In this document: piece after piece, positions 23,317 to 31,051 of the stretch
Position numbering within the stretch: the stretch's first letter is position 1
How the letters are laid out: the number at the start of each line of letters is the position of its first letter
NCBI GenBank assembly: GCA_018400715.1
Contig: JAGYME010000008.1
Span: 1 to 58,356, forward strand
DNA: 58,356 nucleotides
From: Candidatus Bipolaricaulota bacterium
Lineage (GTDB): Bacteria > Bipolaricaulota > Bipolaricaulia > M55B111
Direction of reading: 5' to 3'
The notes under the pieces: generated by a model
Seen by the model: only the letters and a program-made list of their open reading frames with translations
Told to the model about the DNA's origin: nothing
The model's database searches: none
Made by a program: the position numbers and the translations under genes

Positions 23317-25041
23317 GTTAAGTTGGACGTTTCTCTCACCGTTCCATACGTTTACCTCTAGCGTAAACACGGGGTTGACCGGTTGGCTGAAGTCTACCTG
23401 AGAGGTACTTTCCCCCATACCAAAACCTATTCCGTCGAATATCTCGTCTTTGCCGGCAAGCTTAACCTTCAGATGTTTCTTGGACTTGCCCACTCGACGG
23501 ACGCTAACTGCGTTTAACCCCTTCATGAAAAAGCGGGGCTCGGGGTTTCCCTCGCCGAACGGCCGCAACCGGCCAAGCTCCTCGGCCAGGCCCATCGACG
23601 CCTCCCCCGGGCTCAATTCCCCTTCGAGGTGATCTAGTTTTTCGACCTGACTGGTCTCGGTCTCACGAATAGCCCAATCGTTAAGGCAGCGGTGGAGGTC
23701 ATCGATCTCCCGTGAGGGAACGGTAAAGCCTCCGGCCATCGAGTGTCCCCCGTACTTCTCGAGGTGATCGTCACAGTGCCTGAACCCCTCCACTATGGAC
23801 AACCCGCTAACGCTCCGAGCGGAACCCCTGGACCGTCTTTCTCCCCTGCTGACAGTAATCGCGGGTAGTCCGTACTTGTTCGACAGGCGTGAGGATACGA
23901 GGCCGATAACGCCGGGATTCCAATTTTGGCCAACGGCGAAGACCACTCCCTCACGCTCGGGCGAGAAGTCGTTTACCTTGAGCTGTTCCTCCGCTTCGCG
24001 AATTAACTTGCGCTGGACCCTGGACCTATCACGGTCGTAGTCGATCAACGTCCTGGCTAGATGCCTGGCCTTTTCGTGGTCATCTGTTGCCAGCAGCAGG
24101 AAACCGACCTTCGGGTCACCGACCCGGTTGGCAGAGTTAAGTTTCGGAGCGATCCGATAACTAATATCTTCAGGAGAGACCGGTTCCCGCCTTCGCGCCC
24201 CACGACTGATCTCGTGCAACAGGACCGAAACCCCGGGGATCGGGTCCTCCTCCATCTCCTCGATTCCCAGCCTCGCCAGCAGACGGTTCTCGTCCTCGCC
24301 GTCTACCAGGAGCGGTACCAGGTCGGCAACGGTCCCCAACGCAGCCAGCTGGAGCAATTCGCCGCGGTCCTCTTGGCCCTCCCGTCCGACCCGACCATAA
24401 AGTTCCTCCATGAGCTTGAAGGCCACGCCGGCGCCCGCAAGGTAGGGGTTAGGATACGTCGAAGACGAGACCTTCGGGTCGACGACGCCAATTGCGGGGG
24501 GGAGGTCCTCCGGCGGTTCGTGATGGTCCGTGACGACGACGTCAACGCCGTGATTGGAGAGATGGGCAATTTCCTGAGTCCCCTTGACACCACAGTCCGT
24601 CGTTATCAATAGATCGAAACCCTCATCGATAAGTCGAGCAGAAACCTCCCTGTTTAACCCGTGCCCTCTATCGCGATCGCCAACACAGACCTTCAACCGT
24701 CCGGGGCCGGGAAACTTCTCGATACCTTTCAACCCACGGTAGAGTATCGCTGCGGAACTCAACCCATCCACGTCGAAGTCGCCGTGGATGAAGACGTCCT
24801 CCTCTTTTTCTAGCGCCTGGATAATTCTGTCAACTGCGGGGGAGATATCGGGGAGCTCATCCGGCGAATGTAGTCCGTCAGTCGGATCTTCCTTCACCGA
24901 CTTGTAAGCACGGCCGTAGCGGTTGGTAAGGATTCTGGCAAAAGTCCGGGAACAACCGAGGTCGTTTCTTGCCTTCTCGATTAACTCCCTATCTACTTCT
25001 AGCGGTTGCCAGACTCGCCCACGGTCGAGAAGCGATTTCAT
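23290..25041 (-). CDS. recJ: Single-stranded-DNA-specific exonuclease RecJ
   Basis: This 583-residue 5'-3' exonuclease of recombination and repair has DHH-family motifs in order: HGDFDVDGLSSA, TTDCGVKG, VVTDHHEPP, then the DHHA1 region with GGHSMAGGFTV and the C-terminal OB fold. It overlaps secF by four bases (ATGA), so the two are co-translated. Its 3' end overlaps the convergent glycosyltransferase gene by 27 bases. Confidence 0.95.
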   Translation of the reverse strand: MKSLLDRGRVWQPLEVDRELIEKARNDLGCSRTFARILTNRYGRAYKSVKEDPTDGLHSPDELPDISPAVDRIIQALEKEEDVFIHGDFDVDGLSSAAILYRGLKGIEKFPGPGRLKVCVGDRDRGHGLNREVSARLIDEGFDLLITTDCGVKGTQEIAHLSNHGVDVVVTDHHEPPEDLPPAIGVVDPKVSSSTYPNPYLAGAGVAFKLMEELYGRVGREGQEDRGELLQLAALGTVADLVPLLVDGEDENRLLARLGIEEMEEDPIPGVSVLLHEISRGARRREPVSPEDISYRIAPKLNSANRVGDPKVGFLLLATDDHEKARHLARTLIDYDRDRSRVQRKLIREAEEQLKVNDFSPEREGVVFAVGQNWNPGVIGLVSSRLSNKYGLPAITVSRGERRSRGSARSVSGLSIVEGFRHCDDHLEKYGGHSMAGGFTVPSREIDDLHRCLNDWAIRETETSQVEKLDHLEGELSPGEASMGLAEELGRLRPFGEGNPEPRFFMKGLNAVSVRRVGKSKKHLKVKLAGKDEIFDGIGFGMGESTSQVDFSQPVNPVFTLEVNVWNGERNVQLNLKDFVADG

Positions 25042-25931
25042 TCACTGGCCAAGTACTTGTCCCAGAGATATACAATCGGGGAGGCCACGTAAATTGACGA
25101 GTAAGTACCGACGATAACTCCAATCAACAACGCCAGTGAAAATGCCCGTAACACCGGACCACCAAACGCTACAAGCGCTATAACTGGAATAAACGTCGTC
25201 GTGGAAGTACTTATCGTCCGGGAGAGCGACTGGTTGATACTCTTGTTAATCAGCGCAAAGGTCGAGCCCTTACGGGCTATCTTCTTGCTCGCGTTCTCTC
25301 GAATCCGGTCGAAATAGACTATCGTGTCGTTTAGAGAATAACCAACAATTGTCAGGAAGGCACCTATTGTCGGCAGGTTAATCTCAATTCTAAATATGGC
25401 GAAGATGGCCATGGCAATGACTACGTCATGAATTACTGCCGCGACTGCACTAACGGCGTAGCGCAGTCTAAACCGCCAGCTGATGTAGATCAGGATGACC
25501 AACAGGGCAAGCCCTACCGCCTGCCAGCCTTTCGTTTGCAACTCCTGGCTAATCTTTTCTCCCACTGACTTGCGGCTGATGTTTCCTTCGGAGACCCCAA
25601 AGTCCTGGGTCAACTGTCGCTCCAGTTCGTCCAGTACCTCCTTGTCCTCGCCCACGTCAAGTTTGGTGGAAATACTCATCTCGTCCTTTCCGATGCCCTG
25701 TATCTTGCTTCCGGATAGAGCTGATAGTTGATCGGAATTCGACAGGAAAGACCGTACTTCGGCGGTGGTCACTTCCTCGTTAAAGACGATCTCGAATTTC
25801 GTCCCGCCCTTGAAGTCTATTCCCAGGTTCATACCTATGGTAACAATCAATATTGCACCGACGATGACGGCAATTAGTGAGCCAATAGAGAAGTATTTCG
25901 CCTTCCCTAACAGGTCAAAATCGTACTTCAT
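25038..25931 (-). CDS. secF: Protein translocase subunit SecF
   Basis: This 297-residue protein has six predicted membrane helices and one large periplasmic domain between the first two. GIDFKGGTKFEI follows helix 1, and the later helices carry GYSLNDTIVYFDRIREN and RTISTSTTTFIPVIAL. SecDF uses the proton or sodium gradient to pull exported proteins outward. AGGAGG precedes the ATG. SecD, normally just upstream, is not here; rpsT is. The gene is followed at once by recJ. Confidence 0.93.
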   Translation of the reverse strand: MKYDFDLLGKAKYFSIGSLIAVIVGAILIVTIGMNLGIDFKGGTKFEIVFNEEVTTAEVRSFLSNSDQLSALSGSKIQGIGKDEMSISTKLDVGEDKEVLDELERQLTQDFGVSEGNISRKSVGEKISQELQTKGWQAVGLALLVILIYISWRFRLRYAVSAVAAVIHDVVIAMAIFAIFRIEINLPTIGAFLTIVGYSLNDTIVYFDRIRENASKKIARKGSTFALINKSINQSLSRTISTSTTTFIPVIALVAFGGPVLRAFSLALLIGVIVGTYSSIYVASPIVYLWDKYLASE

Positions 25932-26024
25932 AACGCCTCCTGAGGAAACAAAATATATAACTTAACTCATTTCAACGGGAACCGGCCGGGGGCCTCGTCA
26001 AAAGAAGAAACCTTATGACTCGAT

Positions 26025-26297
26025 TCAATCTACCTTGTTAACCATCTTCGAGTATTTCGATTTTATTCTGGATGCTTTGTTTTTGTGAAAGGACCCTTTT
26101 CTTGCCGCCTTATCGGCATATTTCATCAGTTCGGGCAGCAGTTCCTCTGCCTCCTCCGTCTTGCCCTGCTCGAGAAGTCCGTCCATCTCCTTCGTAACGG
26201 CTTTTAAGTCGTCCTTTCTTTTCTGATTTAACTTCCTGCGTTTTTTGTTCTGCCTCAATCGCTTCTTAGCGGATTCAATTATTGGAATGCTTATCAC
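26025..26297 (-). CDS. rpsT: 30S ribosomal protein bS20
   Basis: This is a basic helical protein of about 87-90 residues, with the family core ESAKKRLRQNKKRR near the start and KNKASRIKSK near the end. The start is unusual. A GTG at 26297 lies inside the ribosome-binding site GAGGTGAT, while an ATT at 26288 lies eight bases after GAGG and would give MPIIESAKK, the family-like N-terminus. The true start may therefore be AUU. A weak start codon controls S20 in E. coli too (UUG). Confidence 0.9.
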   Translation of the reverse strand: MISIPIIESAKKRLRQNKKRRKLNQKRKDDLKAVTKEMDGLLEQGKTEEAEELLPELMKYADKAARKGSFHKNKASRIKSKYSKMVNKVD

Positions 26298-26397
26298 CTC
26301 TTAACCCTTGGGTGGTTTGATCGTTTGAGATGGTAATTTACGACCGGCCGTAAATCAAGTTATCTCGTGTGCCGATTATCCCGCAGAAGGGGGGCTA

Positions 26398-27828
26398 CTA
26401 TCCTAACGACTCGAGGAAATCGAGCAGGAAGTCCCAAAACTTCTCCACGGTTTCGACTTCCACCCGCTCGTCAGGCGAGTGAGGAGATTCGATGTTGGGC
26501 CCCATCGCTATCATGTCCAGGCCGTCGATCTTTTCACCGATTACCCCCGTCTCCAGTCCACCATGTATCGCTTTCACTTCAGGCTCACGTCCGTAATTAT
26601 CCTGAAAGACCTCCTTCGCTTCGGCCAACAGGTCGGATTCGTAGTCGGGCCTCCAGGAAGGATAGGGTTCACCCTGAGTAACCTCCGCCCCAAACCGCCG
26701 GGCAATTATCTCTACCCGGTCCCTGACTTCTTCCAGTTGAGATTCCATGCTGCTGCGGGAGCTGGTAACCAGCTCGATTCCCTCGGGTGTCTCCTCCACT
26801 GAGGCCAGGTTGGTCGAAGTTTCGACCTGCGAGGGAGAGCGCCTATCTCGTCTGATTACCCCGAAGGGCAAAGCCCGGATTAAGTCGACGACGACCGCCG
26901 TCGTGTCTTCGGTCATTACTTCGTGCACTTCTCCCCAGGAAAGTTCTAGAAATTCCACGCTGAGGTCCCTCTCCGTATCGGAGTACTCGTCAATAAACAG
27001 GTCCTCGCATTCATCAACGATCTCCTCGTATACGCCCCAGGGAGCTTCAATTGCGATATAGGCCGAGGCCTCGCGCGGTATGGCGTTATGTTTATCTCCA
27101 CCGCTAATTTCCAGCAGGTTCAGCCCTACTTGGTCTCTAACTTCCTCCAGGACCCTACCCAGGAGCTTTACCGCGTTGGCTCTCCCCTTGTCGATGTCTT
27201 CACCGGAATGCCCGCCGGTGAGCCCGGATACGGAAATCTTGGCAGCCTGGTTGAACCCCCGCGGGGCACGGTTAAGCGGCACGCGTAAAGACGTCGTGCC
27301 TCCTCCTGCACAACCCACCGTAAACGAGCCGAACTCCTCGCTGTCCAGGTTAATTAACCTCTTGCCGCGGACGAAGTCGGAATCGAGCTCTCTCGCCCCG
27401 ACCAGCCCTCTCTCCTCGTCGACCGTGAACAGGAAATCAAGTGGGGGTAAGTCGTAGTCCCCCGTCGCGGCGGCCAGTGCAAGCGCCATACCTATACCGT
27501 TGTCGGCACCAAGCGTCGTCCCTTTAGCCGTAACCCAACCGTCCTCGATCTTCAAATCGAGGGGATCGCTCGTGAAGTCGTGGCCGACGTCCGAGTTCTT
27601 CTCGCAGACCATGTCCATATGAGACTGGAGAACCGCGGCCGGTTCGCCACCGTCCTGGGCCCTGCTCAACAAAACGTTGCCCGAGCGGTCGGCCTTAGCT
27701 TCGAGGCCGGCCTCCTTACCCACCTTCAACAGGTAATCCCCTATCTCGTCCTCGTTTCCCGAGCACCTGGGGACCTCGCTGATCTCTGCAAAAAACTTCC
27801 AGACCGCTTCAGGTTTTAGATTTAGCAT
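26398..27828 (-). CDS. pepD: Aminoacyl-histidine dipeptidase (PepD, M20 family)
   Basis: This 476-residue zinc peptidase cleaves Xaa-His and other dipeptides in the cytoplasm. The metal and catalytic motifs are LQSHMDMVCEK (His/Asp), GADNGIGMALAL (Asp) and VDEERGLVGA (Glu pair); a lid domain follows, with GLTGGHSGEDI. The length matches PepD (about 485). It is monocistronic or the start of a unit with rpsT, which lies 100 bases downstream. Confidence 0.93.
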   Translation of the reverse strand: MLNLKPEAVWKFFAEISEVPRCSGNEDEIGDYLLKVGKEAGLEAKADRSGNVLLSRAQDGGEPAAVLQSHMDMVCEKNSDVGHDFTSDPLDLKIEDGWVTAKGTTLGADNGIGMALALAAATGDYDLPPLDFLFTVDEERGLVGARELDSDFVRGKRLINLDSEEFGSFTVGCAGGGTTSLRVPLNRAPRGFNQAAKISVSGLTGGHSGEDIDKGRANAVKLLGRVLEEVRDQVGLNLLEISGGDKHNAIPREASAYIAIEAPWGVYEEIVDECEDLFIDEYSDTERDLSVEFLELSWGEVHEVMTEDTTAVVVDLIRALPFGVIRRDRRSPSQVETSTNLASVEETPEGIELVTSSRSSMESQLEEVRDRVEIIARRFGAEVTQGEPYPSWRPDYESDLLAEAKEVFQDNYGREPEVKAIHGGLETGVIGEKIDGLDMIAMGPNIESPHSPDERVEVETVEKFWDFLLDFLESLG

Positions 27829-28140
27829 AATACATAAGGATAACGAGGATCTTCAAGTAATCCAACTAATATGTACGGGTTGCTCTCGTGGCTCCAACCC
27901 GTAATTTCCAGCCCAACCCGGTCCTCAAGGTTGAGTTAACTGGACCTAGAAGTTATCCTAATATGTTACGTAATTTGATATCTTTTTATGAAATTATATA
28001 TTCAATCTTCGAAAATTAATACTTAGAACATTTACAAGAGGGGGGCTTACAACTCCCCCTCGAATTATTTCAGTTGCGTTCAACCAAAAGAGAGTACTGG
28101 GATTACCTGGTAATTTTATCTTTTTAAAGGGAGGTAACAT
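27829..28140. other. Divergent region between pepD and the encapsulin operon
   Basis: This 312-base gap has no open reading frame of note. It contains the inverted repeat TACGGGTTG/CAACCCGTA (27874-27882 and 27895-27903), a promoter at 27975-28002, and in the following leader a GAGGGGG/CCCCCTC hairpin (28038-28061) and the inverted repeat ATTACC-T-GGTAAT (28102-28114). Confidence 0.5.
27975..28002 (+). promoter_or_regulatory. Probable promoter of the encapsulated-ferritin operon
   Basis: TTGATA (27975-27980), 16 bases, TATATT (27997-28002). It would give a 5' leader of about 130 bases before the ferritin ATG. That leader carries a 7-bp hairpin at 28038-28061 and the inverted repeat ATTACC-T-GGTAAT at 28102-28114, close to the ribosome-binding site, a possible operator. 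Confidence 0.5.
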
Positions 28141-28500
28141 ATGGACCAATATCACGAACCAACGGAAGAGTTGGAAGCTGCAGACAGGGACATGGTTAGG
28201 GCCCTGATGAGCCTCAAGGAAGAAGTAGAGGCGGTCAACTGGTACCAACAGCGCGCATCAGCGACCGACGACGAGGAATTGGAAGAGGTACTCGCCCACA
28301 ATAGGGACGAGGAGATCGAGCACGCCTGCATGGCAATCGAATGGCTGAGAAGGAACACCCCCACTTGGGACGAGGAATTGCGCACGTACCTGTTTACGGA
28401 GGCACCGATCACTCAGATCGAGGAACTCGAAGAAGAAGGAGAAGAATCATCAGACGGAGAAGCAGGTGGGTCCGATCTGGGCATAGGTGATTTGAGCTAA
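28141..28500 (+). CDS. Encapsulated ferritin (EncFtn), encapsulin cargo
   Basis: This 119-residue two-helix ferritin-like protein oxidises Fe(II) as a ring-shaped oligomer inside the encapsulin shell. The helix pair carries VEAVNWYQQRA and EEVLAHNRDEEIEHACMAIE. By comparison with the Rhodospirillum protein the ferroxidase ligands are E28, E58 and H61. An acidic, flexible linker follows from about residue 93. The C-terminus SDLGIGDLS matches the known encapsulin targeting peptide. GGGAGG precedes the ATG, and encapsulin follows. Confidence 0.95.
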   Translation: MDQYHEPTEELEAADRDMVRALMSLKEEVEAVNWYQQRASATDDEELEEVLAHNRDEEIEHACMAIEWLRRNTPTWDEELRTYLFTEAPITQIEELEEEGEESSDGEAGGSDLGIGDLS

Positions 28501-28530
28501 ATACTTAATTTCTCATAAGAGGTGAAGGAC

Positions 28531-29322
28531 ATGGACTTTTTAAAAAGATCATTAGCACCAATTACCGCTGAAAGCTGGGAAGAGATAGACGAGACGGCCA
28601 AGGACGTTCTTACCGGGCAGCTCTCGGGAAGAAAGTTCGTCGACGTTTCAGACCCCGAGGGCTGGGACCTCGCAGCTATCCCCGAGGGACGGCTGACGAT
28701 CGAGGAAGACAACCCGGAGAAGGTAAGATATGGCGTCAGGAGGACTGTTCCCGTAATCGAGACGCGGACGTCGTTTAAGTTAAACATCTGGGAACTGGAC
28801 AATTACAACCGCGGCGCCAGGGACCTTGACCTCGAACCGCTAGAGGATGCCGCCGTTCGTGCAGCAAAATTTGAAGAGGACGTCATCTTCCGTGGCCTCA
28901 AAGAGGCCGGAGTAGAGGGTTTGAATCAGGTGTCGGAGACTTCGATTGACCTTCCCGACGATCCGGGTGGAGTCGTGAAAGCTGTCTCCAAAGGAATAAC
29001 TGAATTTCAGGACAACTCGATCGAAGGACCTTACTCACTCGTGGTGAGCAGGGAACTATGGCAGGACGTCGCACGGTTCTCTAAGGGTTATCCGCTGAAG
29101 AGACAAATTGAGGACCTCCTTGGAGACTCCATGGTCTACAGCCCGGAGGTTAACGGAGCACTCCTAGTCTCCACTAGAGGAGGAGACTTTGAGTTAATTC
29201 TGGGCCAAGATTTCTCAATTGGCTACGAAGGACACACGAGCACGGAAGTCACGTTATTTATTACCGAGAGCTTCGGCTTCAGGGTCCTGGAACCGGCCGC
29301 GGTAATAACGCTCAACAGCTAA
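28531..29322 (+). CDS. Encapsulin shell protein (family 1, HK97 fold)
   Basis: This 263-residue protein assembles into a hollow nanocompartment. The start MDFLKRSLAPITAESWEEID is the hallmark N-terminus of family 1 encapsulins and binds the cargo peptide. The length fits the small (T=1, 60-subunit) class. The ATG at 28531 is chosen because AGAGGTG lies six bases before it; a GTG at 28522 would be inside that site. Cargo and shell are separated by 30 bases and together form an iron store, protecting against oxidative stress. Confidence 0.96.
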   Translation: MDFLKRSLAPITAESWEEIDETAKDVLTGQLSGRKFVDVSDPEGWDLAAIPEGRLTIEEDNPEKVRYGVRRTVPVIETRTSFKLNIWELDNYNRGARDLDLEPLEDAAVRAAKFEEDVIFRGLKEAGVEGLNQVSETSIDLPDDPGGVVKAVSKGITEFQDNSIEGPYSLVVSRELWQDVARFSKGYPLKRQIEDLLGDSMVYSPEVNGALLVSTRGGDFELILGQDFSIGYEGHTSTEVTLFITESFGFRVLEPAAVITLNS

Positions 29323-29345
29323 CTAAATGAAGTTAGCCAGGTTTA

Positions 29346-29441
29346 GGACCGGTGGGAGGCGTACTCCACTGAGCGGGGAGACATCATCTCTACCGGCACG
29401 CCGTCAGAGAGCGGAGGCTAGACCCGCTGGTAACACGGTCC
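29346..29441 (+). ncRNA. Candidate structured RNA between encapsulin and ferredoxin
   Basis: GGACC (29346-29350) pairs with GGTCC (29437-29441) and encloses three hairpins: GGAG-GCGTA-CTCC (29355-29367), GAGA-CATCA-TCTC (29378-29390) and AGCGG/CCGCT (29410-29414 with 29424-29428). This multi-branched plan with no coding potential fits a cis-regulatory RNA or small RNA. I could not match it to a known riboswitch class. TATACT at 29468-29473 may start the ferredoxin transcript separately. Confidence 0.4.
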
Positions 29442-29506
29442 CAGTAGCCCGGAGCGGAATATGACGTTATACTATCTAGGACTTCACATCAAGAGGAGGA
29501 ATAAGG

Positions 29507-29698
29507 TTGGCTTCACCTGCAGTTAACAAGGACCTCTGCATCGCCTGCGGACTCTGCTCTCAGACCTGCCCTGAGGTATTCGAACTGGATCACGACAAGG
29601 GTTACGCAGAAGTTAAGGAAAACTCCGCGTCGTGTGACGAGGCCGGATGTTGCGAAGAGGCGACAAAGCTATGTCCGGTAGATGCAATTACTGTTTAG
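29507..29698 (+). CDS. Ferredoxin, single [4Fe-4S] type
   Basis: This 63-residue ferredoxin has CIACGLCSQTCP and the closing LCPVDAI motif. Together they supply the four ligands of one [4Fe-4S] cluster; further cysteines (SCDEAGCC) could form a disulfide or a second site. It is likely to accept electrons from PorGDAB or serve the reductase next door. The start is TTG with AGGAGG seven bases before it. FabG-like SDR follows after 42 bases. Confidence 0.9.
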   Translation: MASPAVNKDLCIACGLCSQTCPEVFELDHDKGYAEVKENSASCDEAGCCEEATKLCPVDAITV

Positions 29699-29740
29699 AT
29701 TTAACTTCATGATTCCACTAATAACGACAAATCGTATGGG

Positions 29741-30487
29741 GTGATATCTTTGGAAAACGTTGGAGCTATAGTTACTGGTAGTTCGCGGGGCATTGGCAAG
29801 GCGACCGCACTACGACTCGCCCAGGACGGCTTTAAGGTCACCGTCAATTACTCGAGGGACGAAGAAGGGGCACAAGAAACCAAGAAGACAGTCGAAGACC
29901 ACGGTGGATCTGCAATAGTTGTCCGGGCCGATGTAACTAAACCCGATGAGGTCGCCGAAATGGTAGAAAGAACGGCGGAAGAATTCGGAGACATCGGCGT
30001 GCTCGTCAACAACGCGGGTTTTTCTAAACACGCGACAATAGACAAGCTCAGTCACGATGAATGGCAGAAGGGGCTGGACGTGAACCTCACCGGTTCTTTC
30101 AACTGCGCGAAGGCCGTCGCCCCAAAGATGAAGGACCTGGGGTGGGGTAGGATAGTCAACATAAGCTCCCTGAGAGCAATGACTGGATCCGACCATGGAT
30201 CGCACTACGCCTCGTCAAAGGCGGGAATCCTCGGCTTGACCAAGTCGCTAGCTCTGGAACTCGCACCGGAGGTAACCGTCAACGCGGTCTCCCCGGGTTA
30301 CACGAGAACTCCGATGACTAAGGATTCCCTTGAAGAAAAGGAAGAACAAATTGCCGCAAAGATCCCTCTCGGGCGCGTGGCTGAGTCACCGGAAATCGCG
30401 GGCGTGGTCTCCTTCCTCGTTTCTCACGACGGAAGTTACGTGACTGGAGAGACGATAAACGCCAACGGCGGAATTTACATGAGATAA
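29741..30487 (+). CDS. Short-chain dehydrogenase/reductase, FabG-like
   Basis: This SDR of about 245-248 residues has the cofactor motif TGSSRGIGKA and NNAG. The catalytic Ser, Tyr and Lys are in NISSLRAM and HYASSKAGI. It resembles 3-oxoacyl-ACP reductase (FabG), but no fatty-acid genes lie nearby, so the substrate is uncertain. The GTG at 29741 is used here; the TTG at 29750 fits the ribosome-binding site GGGGTGAT about equally well. Confidence 0.88.
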   Translation: MISLENVGAIVTGSSRGIGKATALRLAQDGFKVTVNYSRDEEGAQETKKTVEDHGGSAIVVRADVTKPDEVAEMVERTAEEFGDIGVLVNNAGFSKHATIDKLSHDEWQKGLDVNLTGSFNCAKAVAPKMKDLGWGRIVNISSLRAMTGSDHGSHYASSKAGILGLTKSLALELAPEVTVNAVSPGYTRTPMTKDSLEEKEEQIAAKIPLGRVAESPEIAGVVSFLVSHDGSYVTGETINANGGIYMR

Positions 30488-30488
30488 C

Positions 30489-30516
30489 GAGTCAGGGGGG
30501 CGGCCCCCCCTGACTC
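30489..30516. terminator. Bidirectional terminator between the SDR gene and the small unknown gene
   Basis: GAGTCAGGGGGG (30489-30500) pairs perfectly with CCCCCCTGACTC (30505-30516) around a four-base loop. It sits between converging genes. A T-rich stretch follows on the plus strand. Confidence 0.8.
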
Positions 30517-30520
30517 TCGT

Positions 30521-30943
30521 TTACTTCTTCCTTATAGCCGGGACCAGCTGTCTCTTACCCGACTCGGCCATATCCTTGATTTCCTTCAGAGATTCTCTGG
30601 TCAATGGCACTGAAACCCTTTCCCAATCCATCTCTGTTCCCGATAGCTTCCAGAGTTCCAGGACAAGACTTCCCATTTCTTCCATATGCGCATACATGAG
30701 GTTACCGGCTGCATCCTCGAGTTCGCGGATCTTCTCCCGGTAGGCAGAGATCGCTACGGTGAATAGGTAACTCTCCGGTCCAGGTGATTTAACCGCGTGG
30801 AGAAACTTTTCCTGGACCCCGTCGGCGTAAGTTGGTGAGAACAGAAATAGGTTAAGCGCGGCACCAAAGGCTAAAACGCCGGGGCCGTCGGGGAGCAAAT
30901 CGATATAAGGATCTTGGTTTATCAAGAGATCGTTCATAATCAT
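30521..30943 (-). CDS. Unknown protein of about 140 residues
   Basis: This soluble, mostly helical protein of about 140 residues has no signal sequence. Segments such as DGPGVLAFGAALNLFLFSP and ISAYREKIRELEDAAGNLMY suggest a small helical bundle. I do not recognise the family. It lies 105 bases beyond the end of the aromatic operon on the same strand and has its own GGGG ribosome-binding site, so it may be separate. The start could also be the ATG at 30937. Confidence 0.75.
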   Translation of the reverse strand: MIMNDLLINQDPYIDLLPDGPGVLAFGAALNLFLFSPTYADGVQEKFLHAVKSPGPESYLFTVAISAYREKIRELEDAAGNLMYAHMEEMGSLVLELWKLSGTEMDWERVSVPLTRESLKEIKDMAESGKRQLVPAIRKK

Positions 30944-31051
30944 CACACCCCCGTGTAATTGGCTACCTTTCGTTTTGAGTCTTTTAGAACTATTAACCCG
31001 ACAAGCTTATTGTCGAGAATAGGAAATGGCTTCTCAAGATAATCAGGAGGA

